Below, in pieces: positions 27,501-42,500 of a stretch of 64,000 bases of DNA. The notes beneath the pieces are model-generated. The model saw nothing but the letters and a program-made list of their open reading frames with translations, ran no database searches and was not told where the DNA came from. The position numbers and the translations under genes are program-made. Source of the DNA: Aptenodytes patagonicus (taxonomy: Eukaryota > Chordata > Aves > Sphenisciformes > Spheniscidae); the NCBI RefSeq assembly GCF_965638725.1, contig NC_134963.1:6641501-6705500 (forward strand), given 5' to 3'. The first letter of the stretch is position 1. Each line of letters begins with the position of its first letter.

Positions 27501-30500
27501 GTATTTTACTGCAGTAAAAGGTCTTTTAAATAATTGGAATAGTTCACAAAAGAATAACATGGCCTAGCCGTATCACTTTAAAGTTAACTAACCAAAAGGA
27601 ATCCATTTTTGAGCAGCAGCATTTTCCCATAGACCAGGTCAACTGCTCCCTGCGTAGAAACTCAGCAGGCTCAACCTACAGAATTCCCATGGATCTGTCA
27701 GTGCCCGCAGTGATGTACCATTCAAGGCTATGTCCACTAGTGAGCTTTTCTTTCTCAAGCAACTTAATACAAATAGTTATTTAAGCTTCAAAGCTTAAAT
27801 GACTGGACAAGAACCAAATGCTGGCACTGAGTTAGCAGTTAAAGTAAACAAGCCTGGAGACCCATGTTTGCTAGCCGAGTCAGAGCCCCCTGAGATATAA
27901 AAACTATCCAAAGGAAAGCAAAGAAAGATTACGCTTTTTCGCTTGGCTATTTTTATGGGTGACTGTAACGTAACAAGCATGGAATCTCGATTATGAAACA
28001 GAGTGAATGAAAACAGGACTTTGATCTCTCATATGATGTCCTGCAGCATGCAGGTATCTAGCATCCCTGGGCAGATTTCCTGTATTACGTTCCGTTTTTA
28101 TTGAAAGAATCCCGCAACGCTAGTACTTTATGCTTCTCCACTTATTACAATCTGAAAGTGATTGCTATCAACGGATTAAGTCTTACCACACTTTTGTGAG
28201 GTAATTAAGTATTATGACAATTCTAAATATGACAAAATCGAATCACGGCTATTAAAATGGCTTCTCCAGGACGAGATGGAGTCTGGCAGGTTACCCCCCT
28301 CCAGGAAAGAACATAAGCATGTTGACCACACGCTTCGGTGCATTGCTGAACTGGGATCAAAGCCCAGCTCCTCTAATGCTTAGTCTTACGCTTTCACTGT
28401 AAGCCCATCATTTCGCCTCTTTAAAACTAACATTTGCCCCGTGTGAAGTTTTCATAAGGTTCTTATTCCAAGATTATCATTAAAGGAGAACATGGGTAAG
28501 TTTGTTTTCAGAAAAGAACAAATCCCAGATTAATCCCTCACTTTCGAGTCAAATCTTTAAAAATAGTATTTGCTAGATTACTGTATCAATTTGATTGTGT
28601 TGTAGTAATCAAAATATTCTTCATACGAAAGTACTACAGAGAATAAAGTATTAATTGTAAAAAAAAAAAAAGATTTTTTTCTGAAATGCATAATCTAAAC
28701 AAGGTTCCAAATAAACAGTTTTGTTAGTAAAATTATTTGCATAAGCACAATAATTGCAGAAAATCTTAGCTGACTATCTCTATTTTTATTAAGAATTGAG
28801 GAACAGATGTTTTAATTTTCTAACTAGACCAATTAACGGGATACAGACTGTCCAAAGTATTAAAATTCAGTTAGGAAAAGTTCCTGATCATGACAGATTT
28901 GCAGTATTTTTTCTTAAGAGGCTCTAAATTTAAGCTAGTACAGCCACTCTTGGGTATAGTTAATAACTCATACATAGAAGGACAAACTTCTAAAAGATAT
29001 GAGCAGTATTACCTCAATCTATCAAAATGAAAGTATCCTACAGCCTGCTCATTAGACAGATCAATCAGGAAAATTCTTCATTGGCATTAAGTAGGATATC
29101 TCTTCTAGGAGTGCTTGCTTCTGGTCAGGAAAGAAGTATTAAAGTAGCCATTACTAATAATTTGGATCTATCAGAATATTTGTAATGAAAAACCATTTTC
29201 AGTTATCACTGAAAATGCACAGATCAATAAAACTGATGATTTATTCATGCCAGTGGGTGCTGAAAGAGCATTCAGTTCAGTTCAGATTTGTCTGAATCAC
29301 TGCATACATTTGGCTTAAATGATGGTTAACTTCTTACAGCAAAAAGCTTCTGGCTTCTGTAAGAATCCTACAGATTTGCCACTTTTGTTCTCACAACTTG
29401 GCTACCAGCTACTCTCCTATTTTCATATGTAAGGAGCCTTTGACAGACAGGAATATAACTGTACCTAGAACCTTAGTGAAAAGTTAAGAGAAAGACAGCA
29501 AACTGATAGGATAATATATCCTGGGTCCTGGCTTAAACCATTTAATGTTCGAGTTGTGAGCTCCTTTATCGCTACTCTCTTAAAAATCCCTCCACCTAGT
29601 TTGGACCTAGATAACTGTTTCTGGTGGATTCAGATGGACCCGACACTTTTAGAGGAAAAGTGACAAGATCTGTGGTCCAAGACCGACTGTTTTCTCTGTT
29701 TGCAAATTGAAACATTTTTTAGATTGTTTTACCAGGGGGCAGGTGGGCATGGATGAGCACTTGCATGAAAAAAATTAAACTCCTTCTGTAAATGAATATG
29801 CAAACCTCACGTATCTGTTAACAAACTGCTAGGACTTTCTATGCCACATCCTCAAAAACATTCATTTCAACTGCTGTAGCTAAGCACAGCTATGACACTA
29901 TTCTATTCTGATACCTTGGGAAAGTCTAGGTTCTTGGGGCTCTATGTTGAACTCCGAAAAGTACAATGCCTTGCGTAAAGAGCTAAAAATATCAGAGCTT
30001 TACCTAGGATCACTTGTAATTGAACCATCTAGCCTTCTAAGTGTCAACATTTGATTCCCTAATTTTCAGGATCTGACAGCTGCAGCTAGGAGCCTGCCAA
30101 CTTTGCCCCATGCTCATTGTACTTTGTTTGAAGTACTTAAAAGACTTCATAATCCCCAAAGCAGACAATTTATTTCTACTTTTTTGTGTTTGATGTAAAT
30201 GAATTGGTTATTCCCTGCTGTTTCCTCTAAGTTCTATCTAGCCGTACAACCTCTCAAACCAAGTGGAATGCCGCAACATTCCTTTTTATGATTACAGAAG
30301 AAAGCAAAACACTAACACCTAAAAACATAAGCCAGGATTGACCTTTTGGTGAATGAAGTGCTAAGAAGACCTCAACTGGAGATCCAAATACTGGTATGGG
30401 AGCACAAGCTGGGAAGGCACTGATTCTTCGATTGCCAAGTCCTGTGAGTGCCATGACATAAGAGGATACAGCAAAGTGAGACAAAGAAGATGAGAAATAC

Positions 30501-33500
30501 TGGGTATCGGAGACAAAGAATTCTTTGATTTAACTGTAGCACTTAGATAGGTTAAACATGGCCTGATTAAAAGCTCATTTTAAACTTAAGACAGCAAAGC
30601 TATTTGTTCAAAACCCCTCCTTCTTCCTTTTTGAAAATGGAGGAACTAAATGTAAAATGTGTGCAACTGCAACAAGAAAGCATAAGGAAGCTGTCGGTTG
30701 TCAGAGTGCAAAGTGAAGGTTGAAGGTACAACCTCTTTCTGTCCCCACTGAACATAAGTATTGCAACAGTGACTCACCACTACTACATTGATCAAGATTT
30801 CCTTCGGTATTGGCTCAAAGCTGGAGTAACAGAGCACTGAATCAGAAAATACAAATTTAAAAGCGTAACATATCAGAAACGAATCTATAGCAAAAGGGTG
30901 TCTGGTGAGTGATGAACCCAGACTTTTACTGATGAGAGGTAACCTGTTCACTTCATTTTGGCTTCATCACCTCCTCCCTGCCAACTTGTCTCATCTATCA
31001 GTCTTGTCTTGTCACAACCTAGACTGAAGCAGGACTGTTTCTATATTATGCATTTGCAATGTACTTCAAGGAGATGCGAAAACTATAGTACCAAGGTCCT
31101 ATGCAGCATTTTTGGCAGCAGACATTTACAAAAGAGTTAATATCACTGTCTCCATTTTCCAGATGAAGAAACTGCGACCTTTGAAAAAGAAGCTATCAAA
31201 ATCATCAAGAATTCAAATCCTTTCCTAGTTTTTAGCCATAGGAAACACTCTTTTTACTGCTTTACACTAGTGCCCGGGAGTACCACTGCAGTATACCTAA
31301 TGAAGTAATAAACAAGAACAGGGCACGGATTGTCTAATATTGGCTTCCTTGGGCCAATGTGCAGAAAGTCTTTTACAAAACAGGAAATGCTTCTTACGAA
31401 AAGACAAATCCTTCTCATTTTAAGCTGATGGTTTTGTCCAAAGTGCTCAGTCATTTATTCTTCACTCCTCAAAATGAGGACTTGACAAGATTTTAAAAGT
31501 CAAAAGCAGAACATACTTTAACAAAAGGAATGCAGGTTATGTTCAAAACAGGTCTTGTCTTTTTTCTGTCTTGAGCCTCTTCCTTGTGTAAGACAATTAA
31601 CTTGAATTTTTCATTATTAAGCCTCTTATGAGGTTCTGTAACCATGTTTCCCTCCTACCCGACTCTCCTTGAATTTCTATGGATCAGAGTATGTTGTCCC
31701 CCTCAAGAACAGGCACAACACGAATTATTTCTTACCTTACAGTGCATTTACAGATAATGTAAAACATATGTTGCTGTCTTGGTAATGCATTCTTGTTGAT
31801 TAATTAAACACTTTTTTCCCATCACATCATGAAACACAGATTGTCTGCTTTCTGTTTTTATTTTTACTTAAAAAGTTGTCAAAGACTTCAGCAACATGCC
31901 TGCTGGGGCTGAAAACCTTGTAATGGAGATAAATCGAATGCAGTGGTCGTCTTATTATTGCTACCTGTGGAACACCTATGGACTGTGTATAGCACGTCAT
32001 GGCAAGAGAAGTCAGCATCTTAATTTTTCAAAGCCTCTCTGCCATTGCTTCCACCTGTAGTTTTCATCTTGATTTACAGAAGGGAAGAAAGGCAAGAAGG
32101 CACAATGCAAATATGCATAGATTCCATATTACACAGGAAGCCTTTATGCATGAGTGTACACATACATGCTTCCATACTTGACTCACTCTTTAAAACACCT
32201 TTAAAAGAAAACTGATTTTTGTGGAGCAGGCGTGTCCTATGGGATCAGGAAGGGAGTTCCTTCCACAAAGGGCGTTCCCTGTATCGAGTAGTATGTAAAA
32301 AAAGCACAGAAACGGACAAAAAAAAAGAAAGCGAAGAGTGTTACTCTTGATAAACGATGGCAGTGCAAATTAACACAGTATGGCGGGAATGAAAAGATAT
32401 TAATTCAGAGAATGATGCAGCTAAAATACTCTTTGCTTTTGTGATTTTGCCTGTAAGTACACTTAGCAGGCTTTTTCCAAGTTGAGAAAAATTACTGTCT
32501 TAAGAAAAGTCAATTCATTTTGCTGACAAGCCGCTACCCAGCTGCAGCAGCCTTATTCTTTGGAAACTTTGGAAGAAGAAAAAGCTGCTTTGATAAGTAC
32601 AGCTTCAAATATAACTTCGCCTGAGCTACGCTGATTGTGCTAGTCAAAGTCTGTATTGCAGATAAACTTCAGGGGGGTCTGGGAAAATTTTTTTTAAGTA
32701 AAAACTTTTGTGGGTAATAAATACGACAGGACTAAATGCATTGCTGATAATTGCTGGTATTATGCTTTATGATCATATATCACATAGAGAATGGATAGTA
32801 ACGCAGATTTTTATTATACGTCAAATAATAAAATTAATCTACGTGACTTATCACTTGAACTCCTAATCCCTTCATTAGTCTTGTTGACTTTTATAATTAG
32901 TTATTTACCATCATACCATTGTGACGATACTGACATTATTTTAACTCAGAGTCTGGAATGTTAAGACAGCCCAACATTAAGTCCTCATATAGCTTTCAAT
33001 TTATTAGGTACAATGTGAATAATTGAAATTGATAATTTGAAAATAGCTACAAATCAAGCACTGCTGCAGTATAAATATTGGAAAGCATCTGAAAGCACCA
33101 GACAGCATTGTACTACCTGCACACTGAAAAAAAAAGGTCTTTAAATATGTTAATTTTGGAATTTGATGACAAAAAATGTGCATTAAAAAAAACAGAGACC
33201 AATCTGTTGCAATGCTGAGGCCACGTACTTTGACAACATACTATAAAAATGGGTAAGATACTGTAGAAGCAGTTATTGCAATGTAAAGTTAAAAGGAAAT
33301 TGTGAGTTAACAAAAATTGATCCATCTCTTGGAAATCCCCTCTTCCTTATATCCACTGTTATATTGCATACCTCATCCCCTTTCAGAACTTCAGAGCCTT
33401 CTAACTCATGGGCCTGATTGGTCTTCTGTAGCATCTGCCTTTCAGTGCTGGACATCTCTTCCTTAGCAGCCTGAAGTTCTTCTGCCTTGGCTTCCTTTTT

Positions 33501-36500
33501 CCGGGAAATTATAGAAGCCTGCATGATCATTAAAAATGCGTATGGACAAGTAAAGTAAAAATTGCCTTGTTTAATCATTAGTAAAATGTATCCATTAAGG
33601 TTCAGGCATTGCGCCACTGAAACCACATTTTAACTGTCAGAAACGGATTTTCATTAGGAAATGTGAGCACGTCTCTTTGCAAAGAAGAAAGCATTGATTA
33701 CACATTACATACAGTGGGTTAAACCACAACTTCATTGAAGTTGATTGCAGACTCCCAACTTTCTTCAGTATGGCCAAGATTTCAAGCATAGCCTTTTCTC
33801 CCGGATTCACGTATTTTACATTTTACATTTACATTTCTTCACCTCATTTTTTCATTTTCATTGAAGAAAAAGGTAGGCATTTTAGCTGCTCCATTTCTTC
33901 CACTTAGTCCCTTTTTGTGCATATGTAAGATACACCAACAGGGCTTAACTGTAAAGTTATCCAAGATTTCACAAATGTCATAATACAGATTTTTATAACT
34001 CCAACCTACTCCAACCTACAGAAATATGTTATACTAGCAGCCAGCAGAACCGAGCCACTAAATCTTGCCAAATAGCTAGAAGACGATGAATAAAGCAATA
34101 CAGTACAGAAACAGTGTAGATTACAGATTATTCTTTTTTTTTTTTGAGTCTAGAAGATAAAGCATTTAAAAAATAATATGCAAGGCAGAATATTTAAGGA
34201 GTACCTCACATTTGACCAGAAGCTAACAGATTTGGGAACGTAACTATACCTTAGCTCAGGGAGAAAAAAACCCATTTTTATCTTGCCAAAGTATACTATG
34301 TAAAAATATTTTAAAATCAAACAATACATTAATTTAGATGCATGCACATGAATTTGGAGGCATGGTTGGTTTCTTCATATGAAAGGGAAAACTTAAGAGA
34401 AAATGAAGCAAAATACACACTGTCTAGGTTAAAAGGACCAGCTTTATTTCTAAACATATATCTAACAGAACTCTGCTGGGGTAGTATCTCAGCTCTTTGC
34501 TTCATGAGATATCTGCAGTGACAAATTGTGGTACAATATGTATGATTATTTTGTGAAACAGAAGCCAGTCCCTAGCAGAACAAAGCAAAGACCACCACAT
34601 GCTTTCAACTCACAGCAGCAACCTGAACTCCTGGAGTGGTTCCGCCACTGAACATAATTCTATCACAAGCCAGTTGGTCTTTGGTACCAGCACATTATGT
34701 AGCAGGCTTTTCTTTTGGGAAGATGAGCATCTCTTACAAAACAAAATGGTGCATTTCATATTGCACATGTGATTGAACTGCAGTATACATTTTATCACAA
34801 TTTCTTTCCTCCCACTGATACATTTTACTTAAGCCTTTTTATTTTTTAAACCGTCAGCATAAGCATCATCATGAAAATCTTCAATAAAATTAGCAGCGGT
34901 ACAGGTTGCCTGGAAAAGAAATCACTTACGTTTCTGCATAAGCTCTGAAAATCTCAGAGTTCATAAATTCTTTTTATAACTTGTGAATTTAACTGTGAAT
35001 TTAAGACTAGACCAGACAGCCTATCTTATAGAAAGACTTTTTTTTTTATTTTATAGCCTCAGGGTGAAAAAGCAAAGAATACCTTCTTAATAGATGTAAC
35101 GGGAAAAATAGCATGTGGTCAAACACAAGCAAGGGATGTAACTGAAAGCAAGCCTGGCCTCCAGGTCTGACTGCAGCACTCAGCCCACATGCTGCCTTTT
35201 AAGAACCTGTCCACAGCTGGAGCTTTACCAAAATAGCTCCTCCAAAATGATCCTTCCACAATTACTGTGATACAGCTGAAGGGCAACACCTAACAGCTTA
35301 AGGACAGCAGTCAATACAAACTCACTAACATGACTGAAAGCAATTGTTTGACTCAGCCCTAAACATATGTATGTTCAACAGCTATTTATTTTCTTTTTGT
35401 CCTCCATTATTAGGTATTTCTACTGATTTACGCTAAATAAAGAAAAAAATCAGTATATAAAACAATCAGTGACTGAAATTGCTCTACTGCTTCTGCTTAA
35501 AAAAGGTTTTGTTCCTTCTTACCTGTTGGCGATACATGGAAAATTTGCTATCAATTGGTTCATACTTCATCATTCTTTTCTCAATAAGCTGATTAATTTG
35601 TGCGTTTACTTCATTTATCTGCAAGACAGAGTAGAAAACTAAGGAAATGGAGCTTTATTGCTTTGTCTTCTCCAAGAATTAAATGCTTTGCAAACCAAAT
35701 TTACAATCCAGCTAGTTCCATTTTTAAAACAGAGAAACAAACCCAAAAAACTCAATGAGTCATTAAATGTTGGCCAGGAAGAGGCTATGTTTTTGGATTT
35801 CCAGTTCTGTGCCTTTATGATAAGGACAAAGCATGACGTTGGCCCTGAAAATGAAGTAAACTGCTGTTATGTGGAGAGAAAATGCATGTGAATTGGTACA
35901 GACAGAAAAAAGACTGATGTTGTCACATACTAAGTGAGAAATGTAATTTTATCAATAGTAACTAAAATTCCTTTTCACTCAACCATTTATCAGAAGTTTA
36001 AAGGGGAACAAATAAAGACTTAAGTGATATCAAATTTCATCAATACTTTGAAGAGTCACAGACCATCGTATTCCAGCTCTGTGGTACTGTCTTTCTACTG
36101 CCACAAAATGCACTTGTTTGTCCATTGTTGATCTCCATTCTAGCTGAAGCTTTAGAGCCTGCTGCATCTGGAAACTCATAAACAGCTACACCAGTGTACT
36201 GACTGCAGCTTTTCCAGTCCTGACTTAATGCTACACCGGGACTCTCATCAGCCATGGAAACCACAGCCCTAGCAACCTTCCTTTAATTCTCTGCTAACTA
36301 GATGAGTGCTGATAAGCAAGCAGTGTAAATACATGCTGAAATCCAATGAAGTCAAAACATAACGCAGGTACAGTGCTGGGCATTACTCTAACATTTCTAT
36401 GAGCAATATCCGTGTACTTTGAAAGCGAAGTATTTCAAATAAAGTGCTCAATAGGACTAAAAATACTCCAACACCTGAAAAAAAAAAATCTCCTGTAAAT

Positions 36501-39500
36501 TCTGTTCCTTTACAAAAGCTAGAACAGGCCTGAATTTGAAGACAGCATAAGAATTCCCTTCTGTGAATAAATTCCTGGTTTATATATTAAAAAATGCATG
36601 ATAGTAGCATGCTTAGTGCAATTCAGCTCCTTTTTAAGACACTGAGATAATAGAAGGATGACTTTAAAAAAAAAAGCTGTCTAAGGCCATGCTGTGATAA
36701 CAGCCAAGTATATGACATGGTTTTATTATCTATTAAGAAGAACATACTTCCAAACTATAACAAATTAAAAGGTTACCTCATGGAGAAAGAGAAAAAAAAA
36801 AAAACTTGAAGCTTTTTAAAATGCTGCCAAAAACCCAACAATACTCTTGCAAAAGAAAGGTGCAAAACAGGGCTTCAATTATGCTTAAAAAAAATAACTG
36901 CAACCACAAATACTGTTTTGATTAGAAGAAATAAACTAGGAAAGCCGAGGCTGAACCACAGAGCTAGTTTAGTATTTCAGACCTAATCTACAGTTTAATA
37001 ATGCTGTCATCCTTAAAAGTATAACGATCGGGATCCAAAAGGGCATTGGGTTGTCACTGATTTTACCTTTACAAAAACTAGTCTTAACCTTAAACCAGAA
37101 TGTATTCTTCATGACATTTGACTGCTGATTCTCATCTGATCCAAGAAACCTGTAGGCATTTCTTTATTACATTACTTTGGCATGTTCTATGTGTGAATGC
37201 ACAGGCTGCTATGATGTTGATGTAGTTGCTGAACCTCTCTCTGCTTCAAGACACAGGAAGAATGGTGGATGGCAGCCCTCACGCCCATGGGCAAATCATT
37301 CTCCGATCTATTACAAATACTCTGTTTCCTCATTATCTACATTTCACAGCAAAGCCTCAGTTGGAGATCCTGGGAATATTAAAAACCAACCGATAAGAGA
37401 GGATGACATTTAGACTGAAGAGTGTACCTAGTAGTATGTAGGACTAGTCTTTCTACCCTAGCTAACATTGTTGTAAATTTTGATCATCATCAATAGAAAT
37501 ACTAATAATTAGCATTCCTCTAAATTCTTCTAGAACATAGTATTACATATTTAATCTTTCATTTAGGATTATGCAAATATGAAAACTTCATTGAGTAAAA
37601 TATATAAATGTACTTCCGTGGCAACAAATCCCTCTCCACGTTTTGGATATATACTACAAATAAGGATTGTTACTCATTCTAACACCATTTGCTTTTAACT
37701 TCTGAAAAAATCTGGAAAGGTAAATCAACTATTTGATGCCCAAATTTCCTTTGGTCTTACCAACTAAACCAAACAATACAGACCTATTCCAAACACTAAG
37801 GAGTTCTCAGCCATTGCACATTGATTAAGACACAATGTTGCTGAAGATGTATCACTCAGAGAAGGTTGTTCATCAGTCCATAAACACTCTCTATATGTTG
37901 GTATAAACTCCCTTGATGTCAGCGAGAGTTTAAAACAAGTGAAAACTGAAGAGAAGAAAAATCAAACCTTTTGTGCTAAATTAGCATCTCTGCTCATACC
38001 ACTGCAAACTGCCAACACAATTTTCTAAATAGCATTTAAGGATAGAGTTGGGTTTGGGGTTTGTTTGTTTTTGTTTGTTTTGTGTTTTGGTTTTTTTTTT
38101 AAACTTATCCGAGAGATTGCATTTAGTGATTAACACATCTTCTTTTCTTTTACAACTGAAGGGATGTTCCTTTGGGAATAAAACATTTTCTCAAGGACAT
38201 AAAGAAGGGATAAGAAAACTACAGTGTACAAGAACCTTAGACTATGCTACAGAACACAAATTAAGTGTGACCTTGGTCAACTTACCTTGATTTCAAGTAC
38301 ATTGAGATCAGATTGACTCATAGCTGGCTCTGCAACCACCTTTTGTAAGAAATATGTTGAATTCTTCTTACTGTCAAGCTCTCTAGGTATTTTTTCAGTA
38401 ACCAGGTATGAATTGAAATTTATCTCCTCTTCTAGTTTCTTCATTAAACCTTAAAAACAAATTAAATCAGCGTGTGCCTATAAAAGTAATGTAGCAGATA
38501 ATTAAGTTTGATTTCACCAACACATTAAAGTATTTAGCAGCAGATTACAATAACAGCACAACATTTGAGTCTTCTTTTCAACACTCAAAGAAACAGGTAG
38601 TTACTTGATTTAGATTTTTAATCTGGATGTTAAACAATATAAAATATATTATTATCCATCTGTATCTCTAACTTATAACTATTAACTCCTTAACAGATTC
38701 TTTTCGTCAATAAACAAGTAAACCTCTTCTTACATGAAGCTCTAGCTGAATCAGATGCAAAATTCAACACGCAGCATTGATATAGAAAGCCATAAACCCT
38801 ATGCGTGTCTTATACACACCAAAATATTGGATTCTATGTTACTTTTTTTGTGTGGTGAATTACATTCTTCTGAAATTTTAAAAGTTAAGAGCTAAACTTT
38901 GGTTGCTTATGTGCATGCAAGATGAGCGGCAGCAAAGCATGTCACAGCTATGCTGACTTGCTCAGAGCTTTTTCGAAGCTTGTATCCCTTGGAACTTCCC
39001 TGGCTGGAGCAGTGGAGCAAGCATCCTGAAGTTGGCCCTACTCACAGATTGCTTAAGTCATTGTTTCGTGTAAATTACTTCATCTACAGACAGAAATTAT
39101 CTCTGTGTGAATCCTTTATCTGTACAAAGATCATAATTTGGCCTAGCTCATGCGTAGATATGTTATATCCTTGGAAATTCTCCCGTAAAATAAAACTTTA
39201 ATCTGGCATCTAAAAAGGCCTTAAAATGAGCAGAATGTATGCCTACTTTACACGTCTTTTACATTGCTGGAACACTCATAAATTGACTCTCTGTAAATAG
39301 CAGACTTTTTTCTTGTAAGAACAAGCGTTTAATCTCAAGACAGTATAGACTGAGAATGCTGAAAATAATACAATAGAAAAAACAAGAAGAAATTCCTGAG
39401 TAATGTCAAAAATTCTGTTGAGAAAAGCAACCCCATTTATAAGTTTTGCTCTACACAAGCCTGATACACACTGCATATTACCATGCTTATGATGACTTGG

Positions 39501-42500
39501 CTCTTGCTAGGGAGAGTAATTTAGCCTCCTTAACAGATAATTTATAAATAAACACAGGTACATACAGATAAGAACAATACACAGCTAGAAAAATGCAACA
39601 GAATAAAATAAAGCATCTGTTTAAATTACATTACACAGTATTCCGCTGACAACAGGCGGTTTAGTGCAATTACTCCTCCGAGACACCTGTGCCACGGACT
39701 ACAGTAAGATTTGGAAGTTATGTGTCAGATGAGGGTGGGAATAGGTATTTCAGAATATTTTTCATGATCTAGATGACTAAAAGGTAAGTATCCTAGGTAC
39801 TTTTTAAAACTACTTGCTAGAGTTGGTTTTTTTGGGGGGGTGTCTCCACATTTGCGAGAATATGGAATTGCCATGAAACGTCAAGAAAAACAAGAAATTC
39901 ACAATCTCTGTCTCTTTCATATGCTGCACAAGCAGAGAAAAGTTTGAGTACGGAGATACAATAGTACAGCTGATGTTGCTCAAACAGAGATGGGAAAGGA
40001 TGTAGGTGAAAGCAGAGTTTTTGGTTCTCAGGCTAAAAAGCCTGCTGACCATATCACTGACTGACGAGAAGGTCAGAACAAAGTGAAATACAAACCTAGG
40101 AAAAGGGGCCCCAGTTATTCTGCTGCTATTTACCTCTAGAAACACCGCACTGATAGATCCTCCTCACCCTCTGCTCTCAGCTCAGACTGAAAGGAAAGCT
40201 ACTTGGTTTAGCTACCAGAGAGGAAAAAAGCCATTAGTTCCTGAGAAGGCCTCAAGAACTAAAAGAAAGAAAACAGACCCTAGGGAAAGTAGTGTTGCTA
40301 ACAAAGTCAAGTCAACACAAACTAAAAATGCGCGGGAATTCCTCTTTTCCAGCAGTTTAGTTTGTTGATTTCTGTGTTACGAAAAGCAACGCTATCACAC
40401 CATCTTTTCCCCTTCGTGGAAAGGTCATTTATCTTGTGCAAAACAAACAGCTTCAATACTGTTTTCAGAATGGTAAGCGGGGTTACTCTATGTATGCAAT
40501 AGCCATTATGTACTTGGCACTACAGCTATACCCTGAGAAACACACTTGGACTTACTGAGAGAGAATTCCCACTTCTTTCTTCCGGAATAACTCCAGTCTT
40601 CCTCAGCCCACGACGGAGCTGGGCAGGAGGGACCACATTTTAATGTCTCACTAGAAATCTACCACCTCTGCAAATGCAGCAAAGCTTCCCACGTACACTG
40701 TGAGCTGAATTATCACCTCAGAACTGACTAGGAACACAACTCCCAGTTTGATATTTGTAACCAAGATCTTTGGTGTGGAAATCAAAGTGGTATCAATTAA
40801 ATTATTCTGATATTAAATATTAATATTTTTATTTCATCAAACGAATTTCTTGTTTTCCTCTTAGGAGCAAAAAAAATCTGCATATATAGCCTATACTTTA
40901 TTTCTTGTACTACTACAGTTTTTTTACAAAAATGTACATGCCTAAATAATTTATTGTTGATATGACACTAAACTCAGGACATAACCATGCCTAAACAACT
41001 GCTTTCATAAGAGCAGGGACCTACTGACTTCACAGGGTATAACCTTGATCACTATCTAGATTTATTTCTCAGATAACCTGAGAGCTATTACCAACTTCTT
41101 TTAAACACTGACTGGTTCTGCATCATGCTTACTCTTCAGGGTGCAACAAGCAATGAAGCGAGTTAAAACTTGACATCTCAATGGGGAAAGAGATGATGAT
41201 GTCAACATCCCTCATGACTAATGTAGTTTCTTTCCTAAATACTTTGGATATATTTTTCCTTCTATACAATTCAACATATGGAGGAGTAACTACTTAAGAA
41301 CTATTTTTGCTCTTAACAGGACCTGAAAAAACAAAACATAGGGCAACTCTTGTTTTAATTTTTTTTTTCAGTGAAAAACATTCTTTTTTCAAATTCCCAG
41401 GCTAGAGGACAGAAAAGCAAGCATACTTTAAACCTTTCCATTACACATAAAAATTCTTTTTTTAATGTTTTAACATTGACTTATGGTTACAAAATCTACA
41501 TACGTAAGCTGCACAGAAAGTCTGGCTCTGTGCCCTAAGGTTATTTTAGTGAGGTTCTGCCAACCACGTATTTGCATGTGGAGAGCTATTAACAGCAACT
41601 CCTCATGTTTTCCATTCAATTTTTTTTATTATTATTATTACAAAGAGAGGGATGGGAGAGAAAGTTTCTTAGTGCTTGCTCAGTCATGTAGGAAAGAGGC
41701 GAGTTTCCCTCCAGAATTCTGCTAATGGATCTAAAACTTGATTCACCTTGCGCTCAGATTCCTACTACTTTTCCCTCTACAGGCTACCAATTGTGCATCC
41801 TATACCAAAACCATTTGCAACAATAACTGATTTTTTTAAAAAGGGGGAAAAAAAAAAGAAAAGAAAAGAAAGAGGAGCACTCATTTTATAGACTTATCTG
41901 CCAACGCTTCGTTTAATATCACATAGGAAGGCCATGACAAAGGCAGGTCTGGAACAGACTTCCACATGGCATTCACTTACATCAAAGCCTTCACTTCCCT
42001 TTCTGCAATCATCCTCAATAAGAGCCTACTGAAATTATGCCATCCACAGCTTCCAATGGTATCACTTCCAATTTCCCTGTATTAAACAGAGTCCTGGGAC
42101 ATGCAAACACTGACAGATTATGATCAAATCATCCTTTCAATATCTCCTTGAAAAACTAAAAAGCTTCCTGAATTTGCCATTTTAAGTTATGCTTTCCATG
42201 TTTATAATTATTATTGATGGCCTTTGAAATCTCTCTGACCTTTCAGCATTCTTCGTGAATTCTGGTCAATGAACACAGTGTTGCAGTGATGGACATATCA
42301 GAGCTAAAAAGAGAAGTAATATAACTCTCCTATTCCATTTTCTTCCATAAATAAATGCATGGATAGCATCAAATCTTTGGCACTGGGAGCTCCAGTTCTA
42401 CCATTTTTACACCATGACCCACAAGTCCTTTTCAGAGTCACTTCTTAGGAAAGAGTCCCACATGCTATAACTACTTTGCATATACATTATTCCCAGAGGG

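Noticed and set aside
33273..33626. Extension of IFT81 coding exon 10 on both sides
   Set aside because: The frame is open by chance; splice sites and the family alignment bound the exon at 33372-33518.
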